A stretch of DNA of 64,000 nt from Ancylobacter koreensis (lineage in GTDB: Bacteria; Pseudomonadota; Alphaproteobacteria; Rhizobiales; Xanthobacteraceae), in contig NZ_JALKCG010000001.1 of assembly GCF_023016525.1 (NCBI RefSeq), positions 124,001 through 188,000 of the forward strand, written 5' to 3'. The position numbers and the translations under genes are program-made. Numbering within the stretch: the first letter of the stretch is position 1; every line of letters begins with the position of its first letter. This document shows, piece after piece, positions 35,832 through 43,724 of this stretch. The notes below the pieces were generated by a model, which was given only the letters and a program-made list of their open reading frames with translations, had not been told where the DNA came from and searched no databases.

Positions 35832-36437
35832 ATGGTCGTGCTGAACCGCATCTACACCCGCACCGGCGACGACGGCACCACGGCGCTGAGCAGCGGAGAG
35901 CGGCGGGCCAAGCACGATTTGCGCGTCAACGCCTATGGTACGGTGGACGAGACCAACGCCGCCATCGGCGTGGCGCGGCTGCACACGGGGGCGGATACGG
36001 GCCTCGCCGACATCGACGCCATGCTGGCGCGTATCCAGAACGACCTGTTCGACCTCGGCGCCGACTTCGCCACCCCCGACACCGGCGAGCCGCTCGGCTA
36101 CGAGCCGCTGCGCATCGTGCCCTCGCAGGTCGACCGGCTGGAGCGCGACATCGACGCGCTCAACGGCGCGCTCAAGCCGCTGCGCTCCTTCGTGCTGCCG
36201 GCCGGCACACCGGCGGCGGCGCATCTGCATGTCGCGCGCACCGTCTGCCGGCGCGCCGAGCGCCTCGCGGTCGAGCTGTCGCGCGCGCCGGGCGAGATCG
36301 TCTCGCCGGCGGCGGTGAAGTACCTCAACCGCCTCTCGGACCTTCTCTTCGTCATGAGCCGCGCCGCCAATGCCCGCGCCGGCGGCCCCGAGGGCGGCGA
36401 CGTCCTGTGGGTGCCGGCGGCGGGGCGCGGCGACTGA
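35832..36437 (+). CDS. Cob(I)alamin adenosyltransferase, PduO/MMAB type
   Basis: Transfers adenosyl from ATP to cob(I)alamin to make coenzyme B12. The 201-residue product has the ATP-binding N-terminal motif IYTRTGDDGTTALSSGER, VNAYGTVDETNAAIGVAR, and the helix-bundle signature CRRAERLAVELSR with YLNRLSDLLFVMSRAAN. A role with methylmalonyl-CoA mutase is the usual reason for this enzyme in such bacteria; the mutase is not in this window, although mmsA (valine catabolism) is. Confidence 0.93.
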   Translation: MVVLNRIYTRTGDDGTTALSSGERRAKHDLRVNAYGTVDETNAAIGVARLHTGADTGLADIDAMLARIQNDLFDLGADFATPDTGEPLGYEPLRIVPSQVDRLERDIDALNGALKPLRSFVLPAGTPAAAHLHVARTVCRRAERLAVELSRAPGEIVSPAAVKYLNRLSDLLFVMSRAANARAGGPEGGDVLWVPAAGRGD

Positions 36438-36464
36438 CGCCCACGGCGGACGGCGCGGCGCGCG

Positions 36465-37184
36465 ATGCTCATCCCCTTCAACGACGACAATCCGCTGGAA
36501 GGGATCACCCACGCCTATGTCACCTGGGCGCTGATCGCGCTCAACGTGCTGATCTTCGTCTTCGTCCAGCACGGCTACCGGCCGGAGATCGACGTCGCCT
36601 CGGCCTTCGGCTACGGCGCCATTCCCGCCGTGGTGACGCATGCCGCCGTGCTGCCGGCCGAATATGTGCGGCTGCCTTCGGAGCTGACCCTCGTCAGCTA
36701 CATGTTCCTGCACGGCGGCTGGCTGCACCTCGCCGGCAACATGGCCTTCCTGTGGGTGTTCGGCGACAATGTGGAGGACGCGCTCGGCCATCTGCGCTTC
36801 CTCGTCTTCTATCTCCTGTGCGGCATCGCCGGCGGCCTCGCCCACGCGCTGGCCATGCCCGATTCGGCCTCGCCGCTTGTCGGCGCCTCGGCGGGAATCT
36901 CCGGCCTGGTCGGCGCCTATCTCATGCTGCATCCCAATGTGCGCATCTGGGTGCTGATGTTCCTGCGCGTGCCGCTGCGCATTCCCGCCATCTGGCCGCT
37001 CGGCGCGTGGATCGGCTTCCAGGTCTGGAGCCTCCTCGCCTCGGGCGAGCAGGACACCGCCTGGTGGGCGCATATAGGCGGGCTCGTCACCGGCGCGGTG
37101 CTGGTCGTGTTCCTGCGCCGGCGCGGCGTGCCGCTCTGGGTGATGACACGCGACGGCACGCCGGACGGGCGCCCGCCGGTCTGA
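36465..37184 (+). CDS. Rhomboid-family intramembrane serine protease
   Basis: A 239-residue, six-helix protease. The catalytic pair is visible: S142 in VGASAGISGLVG (GxSG) and H203 in WWAHIGGLVTG. HGGWLHLAGNMAFLWVFGDNVED holds the conserved HxxxN region. The N-terminus begins MLIPFNDDNP as in the alphaproteobacterial subfamily. It lies 27 bases after the adenosyltransferase gene. The substrate is unknown. Confidence 0.93.
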   Translation: MLIPFNDDNPLEGITHAYVTWALIALNVLIFVFVQHGYRPEIDVASAFGYGAIPAVVTHAAVLPAEYVRLPSELTLVSYMFLHGGWLHLAGNMAFLWVFGDNVEDALGHLRFLVFYLLCGIAGGLAHALAMPDSASPLVGASAGISGLVGAYLMLHPNVRIWVLMFLRVPLRIPAIWPLGAWIGFQVWSLLASGEQDTAWWAHIGGLVTGAVLVVFLRRRGVPLWVMTRDGTPDGRPPV

Positions 37185-37239
37185 ACGGGTCTGTGCCAGA
37201 CATGCCGCCGCAGGCGGGGCGGAGCGGCTCCCGACAGCG

Positions 37240-37268
37240 TTGACAGCCCTCGGGGCGAACCATAGTTT
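37240..37268 (+). promoter_or_regulatory. Sigma-70 promoter of etfB-etfA-hbd
   Basis: TTGACA (37240-37245), 17-base spacer, TAGTTT (37263-37268). It stands in the gap after the rhomboid gene and gives a leader of about 140 bases before etfB. Confidence 0.65.
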
Positions 37269-37416
37269 GCCGCGGTTTTCCGCAGGCTGACGCCGCTTCG
37301 CACCATCGCCACCGGGCGCCCCAATCGGTTCCTCGCCTGGCCCGCTGGCGGCTTCGCCTTCCCCGAATGCGGCTGCCAGGGGCCGGCCTCGCGCCGCGCC
37401 CGACGGGAGATGTGTG

Positions 37417-38166
37417 ATGAAGATCCTGGTGCCCGTGAAGCGGGTCGTCGACGCCAACGTCAAGATCCGCGTCAGGCCGGACGGCTCGGGCGTCGAGCTC
37501 GCCAACGTCAAGATGGCGATGAACCCCTTCGACGAGATCGCCGTCGAGGAGGCGCTGCGGCTGAAGGAAGCCGGCAAGGCGAGCGAGGTCGTCGCCGTCT
37601 CCATCGGGCCGGTGAAGACCGACGAGACCATCCGCACCGCGCTCGCCATGGGTGCCGACCGCGGCATCTGGGTGAAGACCGACGAAGCCGGCATCGAGCC
37701 CCTCACCGTCGCCAAGCTCCTGAAGAAGATCGTCGAGGCGGAAGGCCCCGGCCTCGTCATCCTCGGCAAGCAGGCCATCGACGACGACTGCAACCAGACC
37801 GGCCAGATGCTCGCCGCCCTGCTCGGCTGGCCGCAGGCCACCTTCGCCTCGAAGGTCGAGATCGGCGAGAAGACCATCGCCGTCACCCGCGAGATCGATG
37901 GCGGCCTGCAGACGCTCGACCTCGACCTGCCGGCGGTGCTGACCACGGACCTGCGCCTCAACGAGCCGCGCTACGCCTCGCTGCCCAACATCATGAAGGC
38001 CAAGAAGAAGCCCATCGAGGAGAAGCCGGCCGCCGAGCTTGGCGTCGACCTCGCCCCGCGCCTTCAGCTGCTCTCCACCACCGAGCCGGCGGGCCGCACG
38101 GCGGGCATCAAGGTCGGCTCGCCGGCCGAACTCGTCGATCATCTCAAGAAGGCGGGAGTGCTCTGA
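37417..38166 (+). CDS. etfB: Electron transfer flavoprotein, beta subunit
   Basis: Subunit of the soluble flavoprotein that collects electrons from acyl-CoA dehydrogenases and passes them to ETF:ubiquinone oxidoreductase. The 249-residue product shows [37 protein letters not shown] and the signature [32 protein letters not shown]. The C-terminal recognition arm follows [19 protein letters not shown]. The ATG at 37417 follows GGGAGA. etfA starts 2 bases after the stop, so the subunits are made together. Confidence 0.96.
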   Translation: MKILVPVKRVVDANVKIRVRPDGSGVELANVKMAMNPFDEIAVEEALRLKEAGKASEVVAVSIGPVKTDETIRTALAMGADRGIWVKTDEAGIEPLTVAKLLKKIVEAEGPGLVILGKQAIDDDCNQTGQMLAALLGWPQATFASKVEIGEKTIAVTREIDGGLQTLDLDLPAVLTTDLRLNEPRYASLPNIMKAKKKPIEEKPAAELGVDLAPRLQLLSTTEPAGRTAGIKVGSPAELVDHLKKAGVL

Positions 38167-38168
38167 CC

Positions 38169-39125
38169 ATGGCCGACCATCTGCCCACCCTGCTGTTCGC
38201 CGAGCATGACGATGCCAGCCTCAACCCCGTCACTGCCCGCGCGCTGACCGCCGCGCTGGCCCTCGGCGCCCCGGTGCATGTGCTCGTCGTCGGCGAGAAT
38301 GCACGGCCCGCCGCCGAGGCCGCCGCCAAGCTCGCCGGCGTCGCGCAGGTGCTGCTCGCCGACGGCCCGGCCTATGCCCACCGCCGCGCCGAGCCGGTCG
38401 CCGCGCTCGGCGTCGCGCTGGCGGGCCAGTATGGGGCCATCGCCGCGCCCTCCACCGCCTTCGGCAAGAGCGTGCTGCCGCGCATCGCCGCGCTCATCGA
38501 CGTGATGCAGGTCTCCGACGTCGTCGCCGTGATCGCGCCCGACACCTTCGAGCGGCCGACCTATGCCGGCAACGCGATCCAGCGCGTGCGCGCCACCGAC
38601 GCCACCAAGGTGCTCACCATCCGCACCGCCGGCTTCGCGCCCGCCACCGAGGGTGGCAGCGCGCCGATCCAGCCGGTGGACGAGGCCGGCGCCTTCGCCG
38701 GCTCGCGCTTCGTCGGCGAAGAGATCGCCACCAGCGCGCGGCCCGAGCTCACCGCCGCCCGCATCATCGTCTCGGGCGGGCGCGCCATCGGCTCGGCGGA
38801 GAACTTCCATTCCGTGGTCGAGCCGCTCGCCGACGCGCTGGGCGCGGCGGTCGGCGCCTCGCGCGCAGCGGTCGACGCCGGCTACGCGCCGAACGACTGG
38901 CAGGTCGGCCAGACCGGCAAGGTGGTGGCTCCCGACCTCTATGTCGCGCTCGGCATCTCCGGCGCCATCCAGCACCTTGCCGGCATGAAGGACTCGAAGG
39001 TCATCGTGGCGGTCAACAAGGACGAGGAGGCGCCGATCTTCCAGGTCGCCGATTTCGGCCTGGTGGGCGACCTGTTCCAGATCGTGCCGGAGCTCACCGC
39101 CGAAATAGCTAAGGCAAAAGGCTGA
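38169..39125 (+). CDS. etfA: Electron transfer flavoprotein, alpha subunit
   Basis: FAD-binding subunit of ETF, 318 residues. The FAD domain in the C-terminal half is clear: [73 protein letters not shown], then [25 protein letters not shown]. The start is fixed by the 2-base gap after etfB. With hbd downstream it forms a fatty/branched-acid oxidation unit. Confidence 0.96.
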   Translation: MADHLPTLLFAEHDDASLNPVTARALTAALALGAPVHVLVVGENARPAAEAAAKLAGVAQVLLADGPAYAHRRAEPVAALGVALAGQYGAIAAPSTAFGKSVLPRIAALIDVMQVSDVVAVIAPDTFERPTYAGNAIQRVRATDATKVLTIRTAGFAPATEGGSAPIQPVDEAGAFAGSRFVGEEIATSARPELTAARIIVSGGRAIGSAENFHSVVEPLADALGAAVGASRAAVDAGYAPNDWQVGQTGKVVAPDLYVALGISGAIQHLAGMKDSKVIVAVNKDEEAPIFQVADFGLVGDLFQIVPELTAEIAKAKG

Positions 39126-39217
39126 CGCCGCTCTATACTGGAATTGTCGTCGGCAAAGCACGCCGGGCAGTGTACTCGGGAAGGCGGCGCAACGCCGACA
39201 GAGGACGGACGCAGGCC

Positions 39218-40099
39218 ATGGGTTTCGAGATCAAGCGCGTCGGCATCATCGGCGCGGGCCAGATGGGCAACGGCATCGCGCATGTGTGCGCGCTGGCGGG
39301 CTACGACGTCGTGCTGAACGACCTTGAGGCCGACCGCCTCAAGTCGAGCCTCGCCACCATCAACGGCAACATGGCGCGCCAGGTCTCCAAGGGCGCCTAT
39401 AGCGAGGCCGAGAAGCAGGCCGCGCTCGGGCGCATCCACGGCACCGACCAGACCGCCGATCTCGCCGAGGTCGACCTCGTGATCGAGGCGGCGGTGGAGA
39501 AGGAGGAGATCAAGCGCAAGATCTTCTCGACCGTCTGCCCCTTCCTGAAGCCCGAGGCGATCCTCGCCACCAACACCTCCTCCATCTCGATCACCCGGCT
39601 CGCCGCCTCCACCGACCGGCCCGAGCGCTTCATCGGCATCCACTTCATGAACCCGGTGCCGCTGATGCAGCTCGTCGAGCTGGTGCGCGGCATCGCCACC
39701 GAGGACGAGACCTTCGAGCTGTCCAAGGCCTTCGTCACCCGTCTCGGCAAGACCTATGCGGTGTCGGAAGACTTCCCGGCCTTCATGGTCAACCGCATCC
39801 TGCTGCCGATGATCAACGAGGCGATCTACACGCTCTATGAGGGCGTGGGCTCGGTCGACGCCATCGACACCGCCATGCGGCTGGGCGCCAACCACCCGAT
39901 GGGCCCGCTCCAGCTTGCCGATTTCATCGGGCTGGATACCTGCCTTTCCATCATGCAGGTGCTGCACGAGGGGCTGGCCGACAGCAAGTACCGCCCCTGC
40001 CCGCTGCTGGTGAAATATGTCGAGGCCGGCTGGCTCGGGCGCAAGACTCAGCGCGGCTTCTACGACTATCGTGGCGAGAAGCCCGTCCCGACCCGCTAG
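39218..40099 (+). CDS. hbd: 3-Hydroxybutyryl-CoA dehydrogenase
   Basis: NAD(P)-dependent dehydrogenase of 293 residues that interconverts 3-hydroxybutyryl-CoA and acetoacetyl-CoA. The N-terminal Rossmann motif is [24 protein letters not shown]; the catalytic region has [11 protein letters not shown] and [20 protein letters not shown]. The helical C-terminal domain includes [25 protein letters not shown] and [21 protein letters not shown]. The ATG at 39218 has a purine-rich stretch upstream and starts just before the Rossmann strand. It lies 92 bases after etfA, probably in the same operon. Confidence 0.94.
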   Translation: MGFEIKRVGIIGAGQMGNGIAHVCALAGYDVVLNDLEADRLKSSLATINGNMARQVSKGAYSEAEKQAALGRIHGTDQTADLAEVDLVIEAAVEKEEIKRKIFSTVCPFLKPEAILATNTSSISITRLAASTDRPERFIGIHFMNPVPLMQLVELVRGIATEDETFELSKAFVTRLGKTYAVSEDFPAFMVNRILLPMINEAIYTLYEGVGSVDAIDTAMRLGANHPMGPLQLADFIGLDTCLSIMQVLHEGLADSKYRPCPLLVKYVEAGWLGRKTQRGFYDYRGEKPVPTR

Positions 40100-40210
40100 A
40101 GGCGGGGCACGCCGGCATACTGAAACACTGAAAGTCCGTCATCCCGGCCGCCCCGCACGGCGTAATGGCCGAGACGCATGATGGCGGCCGTCTCCGCCCC
40201 ATAAACCGTC

Positions 40211-40293
40211 ATGGCCGGGCTTGACTCGGCCATCCACGCCTTCGTTCCGACAGCGCGCTTCAAGAGTTGGATCCCCGGGTCAAGCCCGGGGAT
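40211..40293. repeat. REP-like double hairpin, copy 2
   Basis: Same architecture as the element at 11450-11532: ATGGCCGGG/CTCGGCCAT (40211-40233, one mismatch, loop CTTGA) and ATCCCCGGG/CCCGGGGAT (40271-40293, perfect, loop TCAAG), total length 83 bases. It fills the gap between hbd and the convergent DMT-exporter gene. A short GTCATCCCGGCC fragment at 40138-40149 may be a decayed unit of the 43.6-kb repeat. Confidence 0.85.
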
Positions 40294-40315
40294 GACGGCC
40301 GAGTCACGAAGGCCT

Positions 40316-41251
40316 CTACCCCACCTTTCCCCTCACCCACCGCCACGGGCGGCCGTCGATCGCCGCCAGTCCCAGCGCGATGATGGCGAAGCCGACGAAT
40401 TCGCGCGGCTCCATCTCCTCGCCCAGCACCAGCGCCCCGAGCAGGATCGCGCTCACCGGCACCAGGAAGGTCACCAGCGAGATGTTGGTCGCCCCGTTCC
40501 GCGCCAATATGCGGAAGTACAGGATGTAGGCGATGCCGGTGGAGAGCATGCCGAGCCCCGCCAGCGCGCCCAGAACATGCGGCGAGGGCATTCCCAGCGT
40601 CCACGGACGGTCGATGGCCAGCGCCAGCGGCGCCAGCAGCACGCTTGCCGCCGCGAGCTGCGCCAGCGCCACGCCGAGCGGCGGCAGGTGCTTGAAGCGG
40701 CGGGCATAGACGGCGGCGAATCCGTAGGAGACCGTGGCGCCGATGGCGGCGAGCTGGGCCGGCAGATGATGCCCGCCGAGCTGGCCGATCAGCGCCGGCC
40801 CCATCATCACCGCGACTCCGGCAAAGCCCAGCAGCACGCCGGTGAGCTTGCCGGCGGTGAACTTCTCATCCTTGGTGAAGGCCTGCGCCACCAGCACGGT
40901 GAACAGCGGCGTGGCGGCGTTGAGGATGGACGACAGGCCGCTGGGAATATGCTGTTGCGACCAGGCGATCAGCCCGAAGGGAATGATATTGGCGATGATC
41001 GCCAGCACGACGAACTCCGCGAGAAGCCGCCGGCCGAGCGGCAGCCGCACGCCGCGCGCCCGCGCGATGACCCAGAGCGTCAGCGCGCCGACGGAGAGCC
41101 GCACCAGCACCATGGTCAGCGGCGGCACTTCCTGAATGGCCACCCGGCCGAAGAAGAAGGAGCCGCCCCAGATCAGCGAGAGCAGGGCCAGCGTCGCCCA
41201 GTCGCCCGCGGCCATCGGCTGCGGGCCGTGACGGGCGGGGGCGTCGGGCAT
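40316..41251 (-). CDS. DMT-family exporter (EamA)
   Basis: A 311-residue inner-membrane protein with two EamA repeats, ten expected helices. First repeat: ALLSLIWGGSFFFGRVAI, and PLFTVLVAQAFTKDEKFTAGKLTGVLLGFAGVAVMMGP. Second: YGFAAVYARRFKHLPPLGVALAQL and FLVPVSAILLGALVLGEEMEPREFVGFAIIALGLA. These proteins export metabolites or amino acids; the substrate here is unknown. It is transcribed alone, towards hbd. Confidence 0.9.
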   Translation of the reverse strand: MPDAPARHGPQPMAAGDWATLALLSLIWGGSFFFGRVAIQEVPPLTMVLVRLSVGALTLWVIARARGVRLPLGRRLLAEFVVLAIIANIIPFGLIAWSQQHIPSGLSSILNAATPLFTVLVAQAFTKDEKFTAGKLTGVLLGFAGVAVMMGPALIGQLGGHHLPAQLAAIGATVSYGFAAVYARRFKHLPPLGVALAQLAAASVLLAPLALAIDRPWTLGMPSPHVLGALAGLGMLSTGIAYILYFRILARNGATNISLVTFLVPVSAILLGALVLGEEMEPREFVGFAIIALGLAAIDGRPWRWVRGKVG

Positions 41252-41364
41252 GGGGCACTCCGGGAAGGCGACCGACGGCGGGCAGGCGCCGTGCGCGGCT
41301 CACATAGCCGCTGGCGGCCCGCCGCGCCACCCGTTTCGGACGGGACGGTCCATGGATCGCGCCG

Positions 41365-42168
41365 TCAGGGCGCCGCCGTCGCCTTGGCGCCCGGCCCGGC
41401 CGCCGCCAGCGCCGCCTCGATCAGCGCCACCGCGTCCCCGCTCGCCCATTCCGCCGGGCCGGCGATATGGCCGATCTCGCAGCCCTTCGCGTCGATCAGC
41501 ATGGTGGTCGGCAGGCCGAAGCCGCGCCCCACCGCCCGCAAGTCCTGGAAGGCCTGCGCCTTCGGATCGGCATAGAGCGCGAGGTGCTTGATGTCGATCT
41601 CGTCGAAGAAGGTCTTCGGCTTGGCCGGATCGCGCGTGTCGATGTTGAGCGCCACCACCTCGAAGCCGGGCATGTCGCCGCCGCCCTTGCGGCCGAGCTT
41701 CGCCTGCAATTCGTCGAGCGCGGGCATTTCCTTGCGGCACGGCACGCACCACGTCGCCCAGACGTTGACGAGCTTCAGCCCGTCGCCGCCGACCTGCGAG
41801 AGCTTCGCCGGCGTGCCGTCCGGGCCGAGGAAGGCGAGGTCCGGTATGCGGGTGGGCTTCAGCGTCGGGGCGAAGGCGGCGAGTTCGCCGCGCGCCAGAT
41901 CGGCAATCTTGCCGGCCGTCTCGCTCGCCGCGCCGCAGGACGCATCCTCGCCCGCAGGAGCGGAGCTCGCCGAGGCGCTCGTAGTAGGCGCGGAAGCCGG
42001 CGGCGTGGCATCGGCGTTGCGCCCCAGCCCCCCGATCCCGTATACGCCTGCCAGCCCGGCGAGGACGCCGAGGAGCAGGGCGGCGAGGATGATCAGGGCG
42101 AACCGGCCGCGCGGCCGCGCCTGACCCGCCGTCCCGGTCCCCGTCGCGTCCTCAGGTCGTTCGGTCAT
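41365..42168 (-). CDS. TlpA-like membrane-anchored thiol:disulfide protein
   Basis: A 267-residue protein with one N-terminal membrane helix (about 22-45), a Ser/Ala/Thr-rich linker, and a periplasmic thioredoxin-like domain with [13 protein letters not shown] (C141, C144) and the cis-proline region [24 protein letters not shown]. An extra cysteine pair member C78 lies before the domain. TlpA proteins reduce cytochrome oxidase copper-site or cytochrome c maturation partners. It is divergent from argH with only 26 bases between starts, an arrangement conserved in Hyphomicrobiales. Confidence 0.9.
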   Translation of the reverse strand: MTERPEDATGTGTAGQARPRGRFALIILAALLLGVLAGLAGVYGIGGLGRNADATPPASAPTTSASASSAPAGEDASCGAASETAGKIADLARGELAAFAPTLKPTRIPDLAFLGPDGTPAKLSQVGGDGLKLVNVWATWCVPCRKEMPALDELQAKLGRKGGGDMPGFEVVALNIDTRDPAKPKTFFDEIDIKHLALYADPKAQAFQDLRAVGRGFGLPTTMLIDAKGCEIGHIAGPAEWASGDAVALIEAALAAAGPGAKATAAP

Positions 42169-42194
42169 CGCCGTCCTCGCGGAGAAAAGTGAGC

Positions 42195-43577
42195 ATGAGC
42201 AACAAGATGTGGGGCGGCCGGTTCGAGACCGGCCCCGATGCCATCATGGAGGAGATAAACGCCTCCATCGGTTTCGACCAGCGGCTATACGCGCAGGACA
42301 TTGCGGGGTCGAAGGCGCATGCCTCGATGCTGGCGGCCCAGGGGATCATCGACAGGGCTGATGCCGAAAAGATCGTCGCCGGTCTAGACACGATCCTGTC
42401 AGAGATCGATTCCGGCGATTTCACCTTCCAGCGCGCGCTGGAAGACATCCACATGAACGTGGAATCGCGCCTCGCCACGCTGCTCGGCCCCTCCGCCGGG
42501 CGTCTGCACACGGCGCGCTCGCGCAATGACCAGGTGGCGACCGATTTCCGGCTCTATGTGCGCGACACAATCGACACGCTCGACACCCAGCTCAAGGAAC
42601 TGCAGACGGCGCTGGCCGAGAAGGCGCTGATCCATTCCGGCACGGTCATGCCCGGCTTCACGCATCTCCAGACCGCGCAGCCCGTCACCTTCGGCCATCA
42701 CCTGCTCGCCTATGTCGAGATGCTCGGGCGCGACCGCGGACGTCTCGCGGACGCGCGCAAGCGGCTGAACGAATGTCCGCTCGGCGCCGCCGCGCTGGCC
42801 GGCACCTCCTTCCCGATCGACCGTTTTGCCACGGCGAGCACGCTCGGCTTCGATCGGCCGACGGCGAACTCGCTCGATTCGGTGTCCGACCGCGACTTCG
42901 TGCTGGAGACGCTGGCGGCCGCCGCGATCTGCGCCATGCACCTCTCCCGCTTCGCCGAGGAGATCGTGATCTGGACCTCGCCGCTCACCGGACTGCTCAA
43001 GCTTTCCGACCGCTTCACCACCGGCTCGTCGATCATGCCGCAGAAGCGCAACCCGGACGCCGCCGAGCTGGTGCGCGCCAAGATCGGCCGCATCGCCGGC
43101 GCCTTCACCGGCCTGCTCATGGTGATGAAGGGCCTGGCGCTGGCCTATGCCAAGGACATGCAGGAGGACAAGGAAGGCGCCTTCGACGCGCTCTCCACCC
43201 TCTCGCTGATGATCGCCGCGACCTCCGGCATGGTGCGCGACATGGTGCCGGACGAGAAGCGCATGAAGGCCGCCGCCGGCGCAGGCTACTCCACCGCGAC
43301 GGATCTGGCGGACTGGCTGGTGCGCATGCTCGGCCTGCCCTTCCGCGAGGCGCACCACGTCACCGGCCGCATCGTCGCGCTGGCCTCGGCCAAGGACGCG
43401 CCGCTGCACAAGCTCTCGCTCGCCGAGATGCAGTCGGTCGAGCCGCGCATCACGGCAGAGGTGTTCGGCGTGCTCTCGGTGTCGAAGTCGGTGGCGAGCC
43501 GCGTCTCCTATGGCGGCACCGCGCCGAAGAACGTGCGCACCCAGGCCAAGCGCTGGCTGAAGCTGCTGGCGAAGTAG
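42195..43577 (+). CDS. argH: Argininosuccinate lyase
   Basis: Last step of arginine synthesis: splits argininosuccinate into arginine and fumarate. The 460-residue product has [25 protein letters not shown], the conserved [27 protein letters not shown], and the fumarase/lyase signature [20 protein letters not shown] that holds the catalytic serine loop. The ATG at 42195 is used (GGAG 10 bases upstream); a GTG 6 bases earlier is possible. Confidence 0.97.
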   Translation: MSNKMWGGRFETGPDAIMEEINASIGFDQRLYAQDIAGSKAHASMLAAQGIIDRADAEKIVAGLDTILSEIDSGDFTFQRALEDIHMNVESRLATLLGPSAGRLHTARSRNDQVATDFRLYVRDTIDTLDTQLKELQTALAEKALIHSGTVMPGFTHLQTAQPVTFGHHLLAYVEMLGRDRGRLADARKRLNECPLGAAALAGTSFPIDRFATASTLGFDRPTANSLDSVSDRDFVLETLAAAAICAMHLSRFAEEIVIWTSPLTGLLKLSDRFTTGSSIMPQKRNPDAAELVRAKIGRIAGAFTGLLMVMKGLALAYAKDMQEDKEGAFDALSTLSLMIAATSGMVRDMVPDEKRMKAAAGAGYSTATDLADWLVRMLGLPFREAHHVTGRIVALASAKDAPLHKLSLAEMQSVEPRITAEVFGVLSVSKSVASRVSYGGTAPKNVRTQAKRWLKLLAK

Positions 43578-43594
43578 GCGCCGGACGCGGGACC

Positions 43595-43689
43595 GTCATC
43601 CCGGCCGAGCGGAGCGAGAGCCGGGATCGCGTGCCGTTCTCTTCTCGGCAGCCGATCCCGGATATGGCCTGCGGCCATTCCGGGATGAC
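43595..43689. repeat. REP-like palindromic element, second type
   Basis: Ends are inverted repeats GTCATCCCGG (43595-43604) and CCGGGATGAC (43680-43689). Inside are a short hairpin (CCCGG...CCGGG, 43600-43625) and a longer one, ATCCCGG with ATGGCC/GGCCAT inner arms (about 43655-43686). It lies between the argH stop and the convergent P-type ATPase stop. Confidence 0.75.
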
Positions 43690-43724
43690 GGCCAACCAAT
43701 TACTGCGCTCCGCCTGCTGGGGCG

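Noticed and set aside
33977-35851. 624-residue minus-strand frame opposite the membrane protein and TspO genes
   Set aside because: Highly charged His/Arg/Glu composition typical of antisense frames; real genes are on the other strand.
37185-37416. Small gene in the gap between the rhomboid and etfB genes
   Set aside because: No open frame with start signal; the gap carries the etf promoter and leader.
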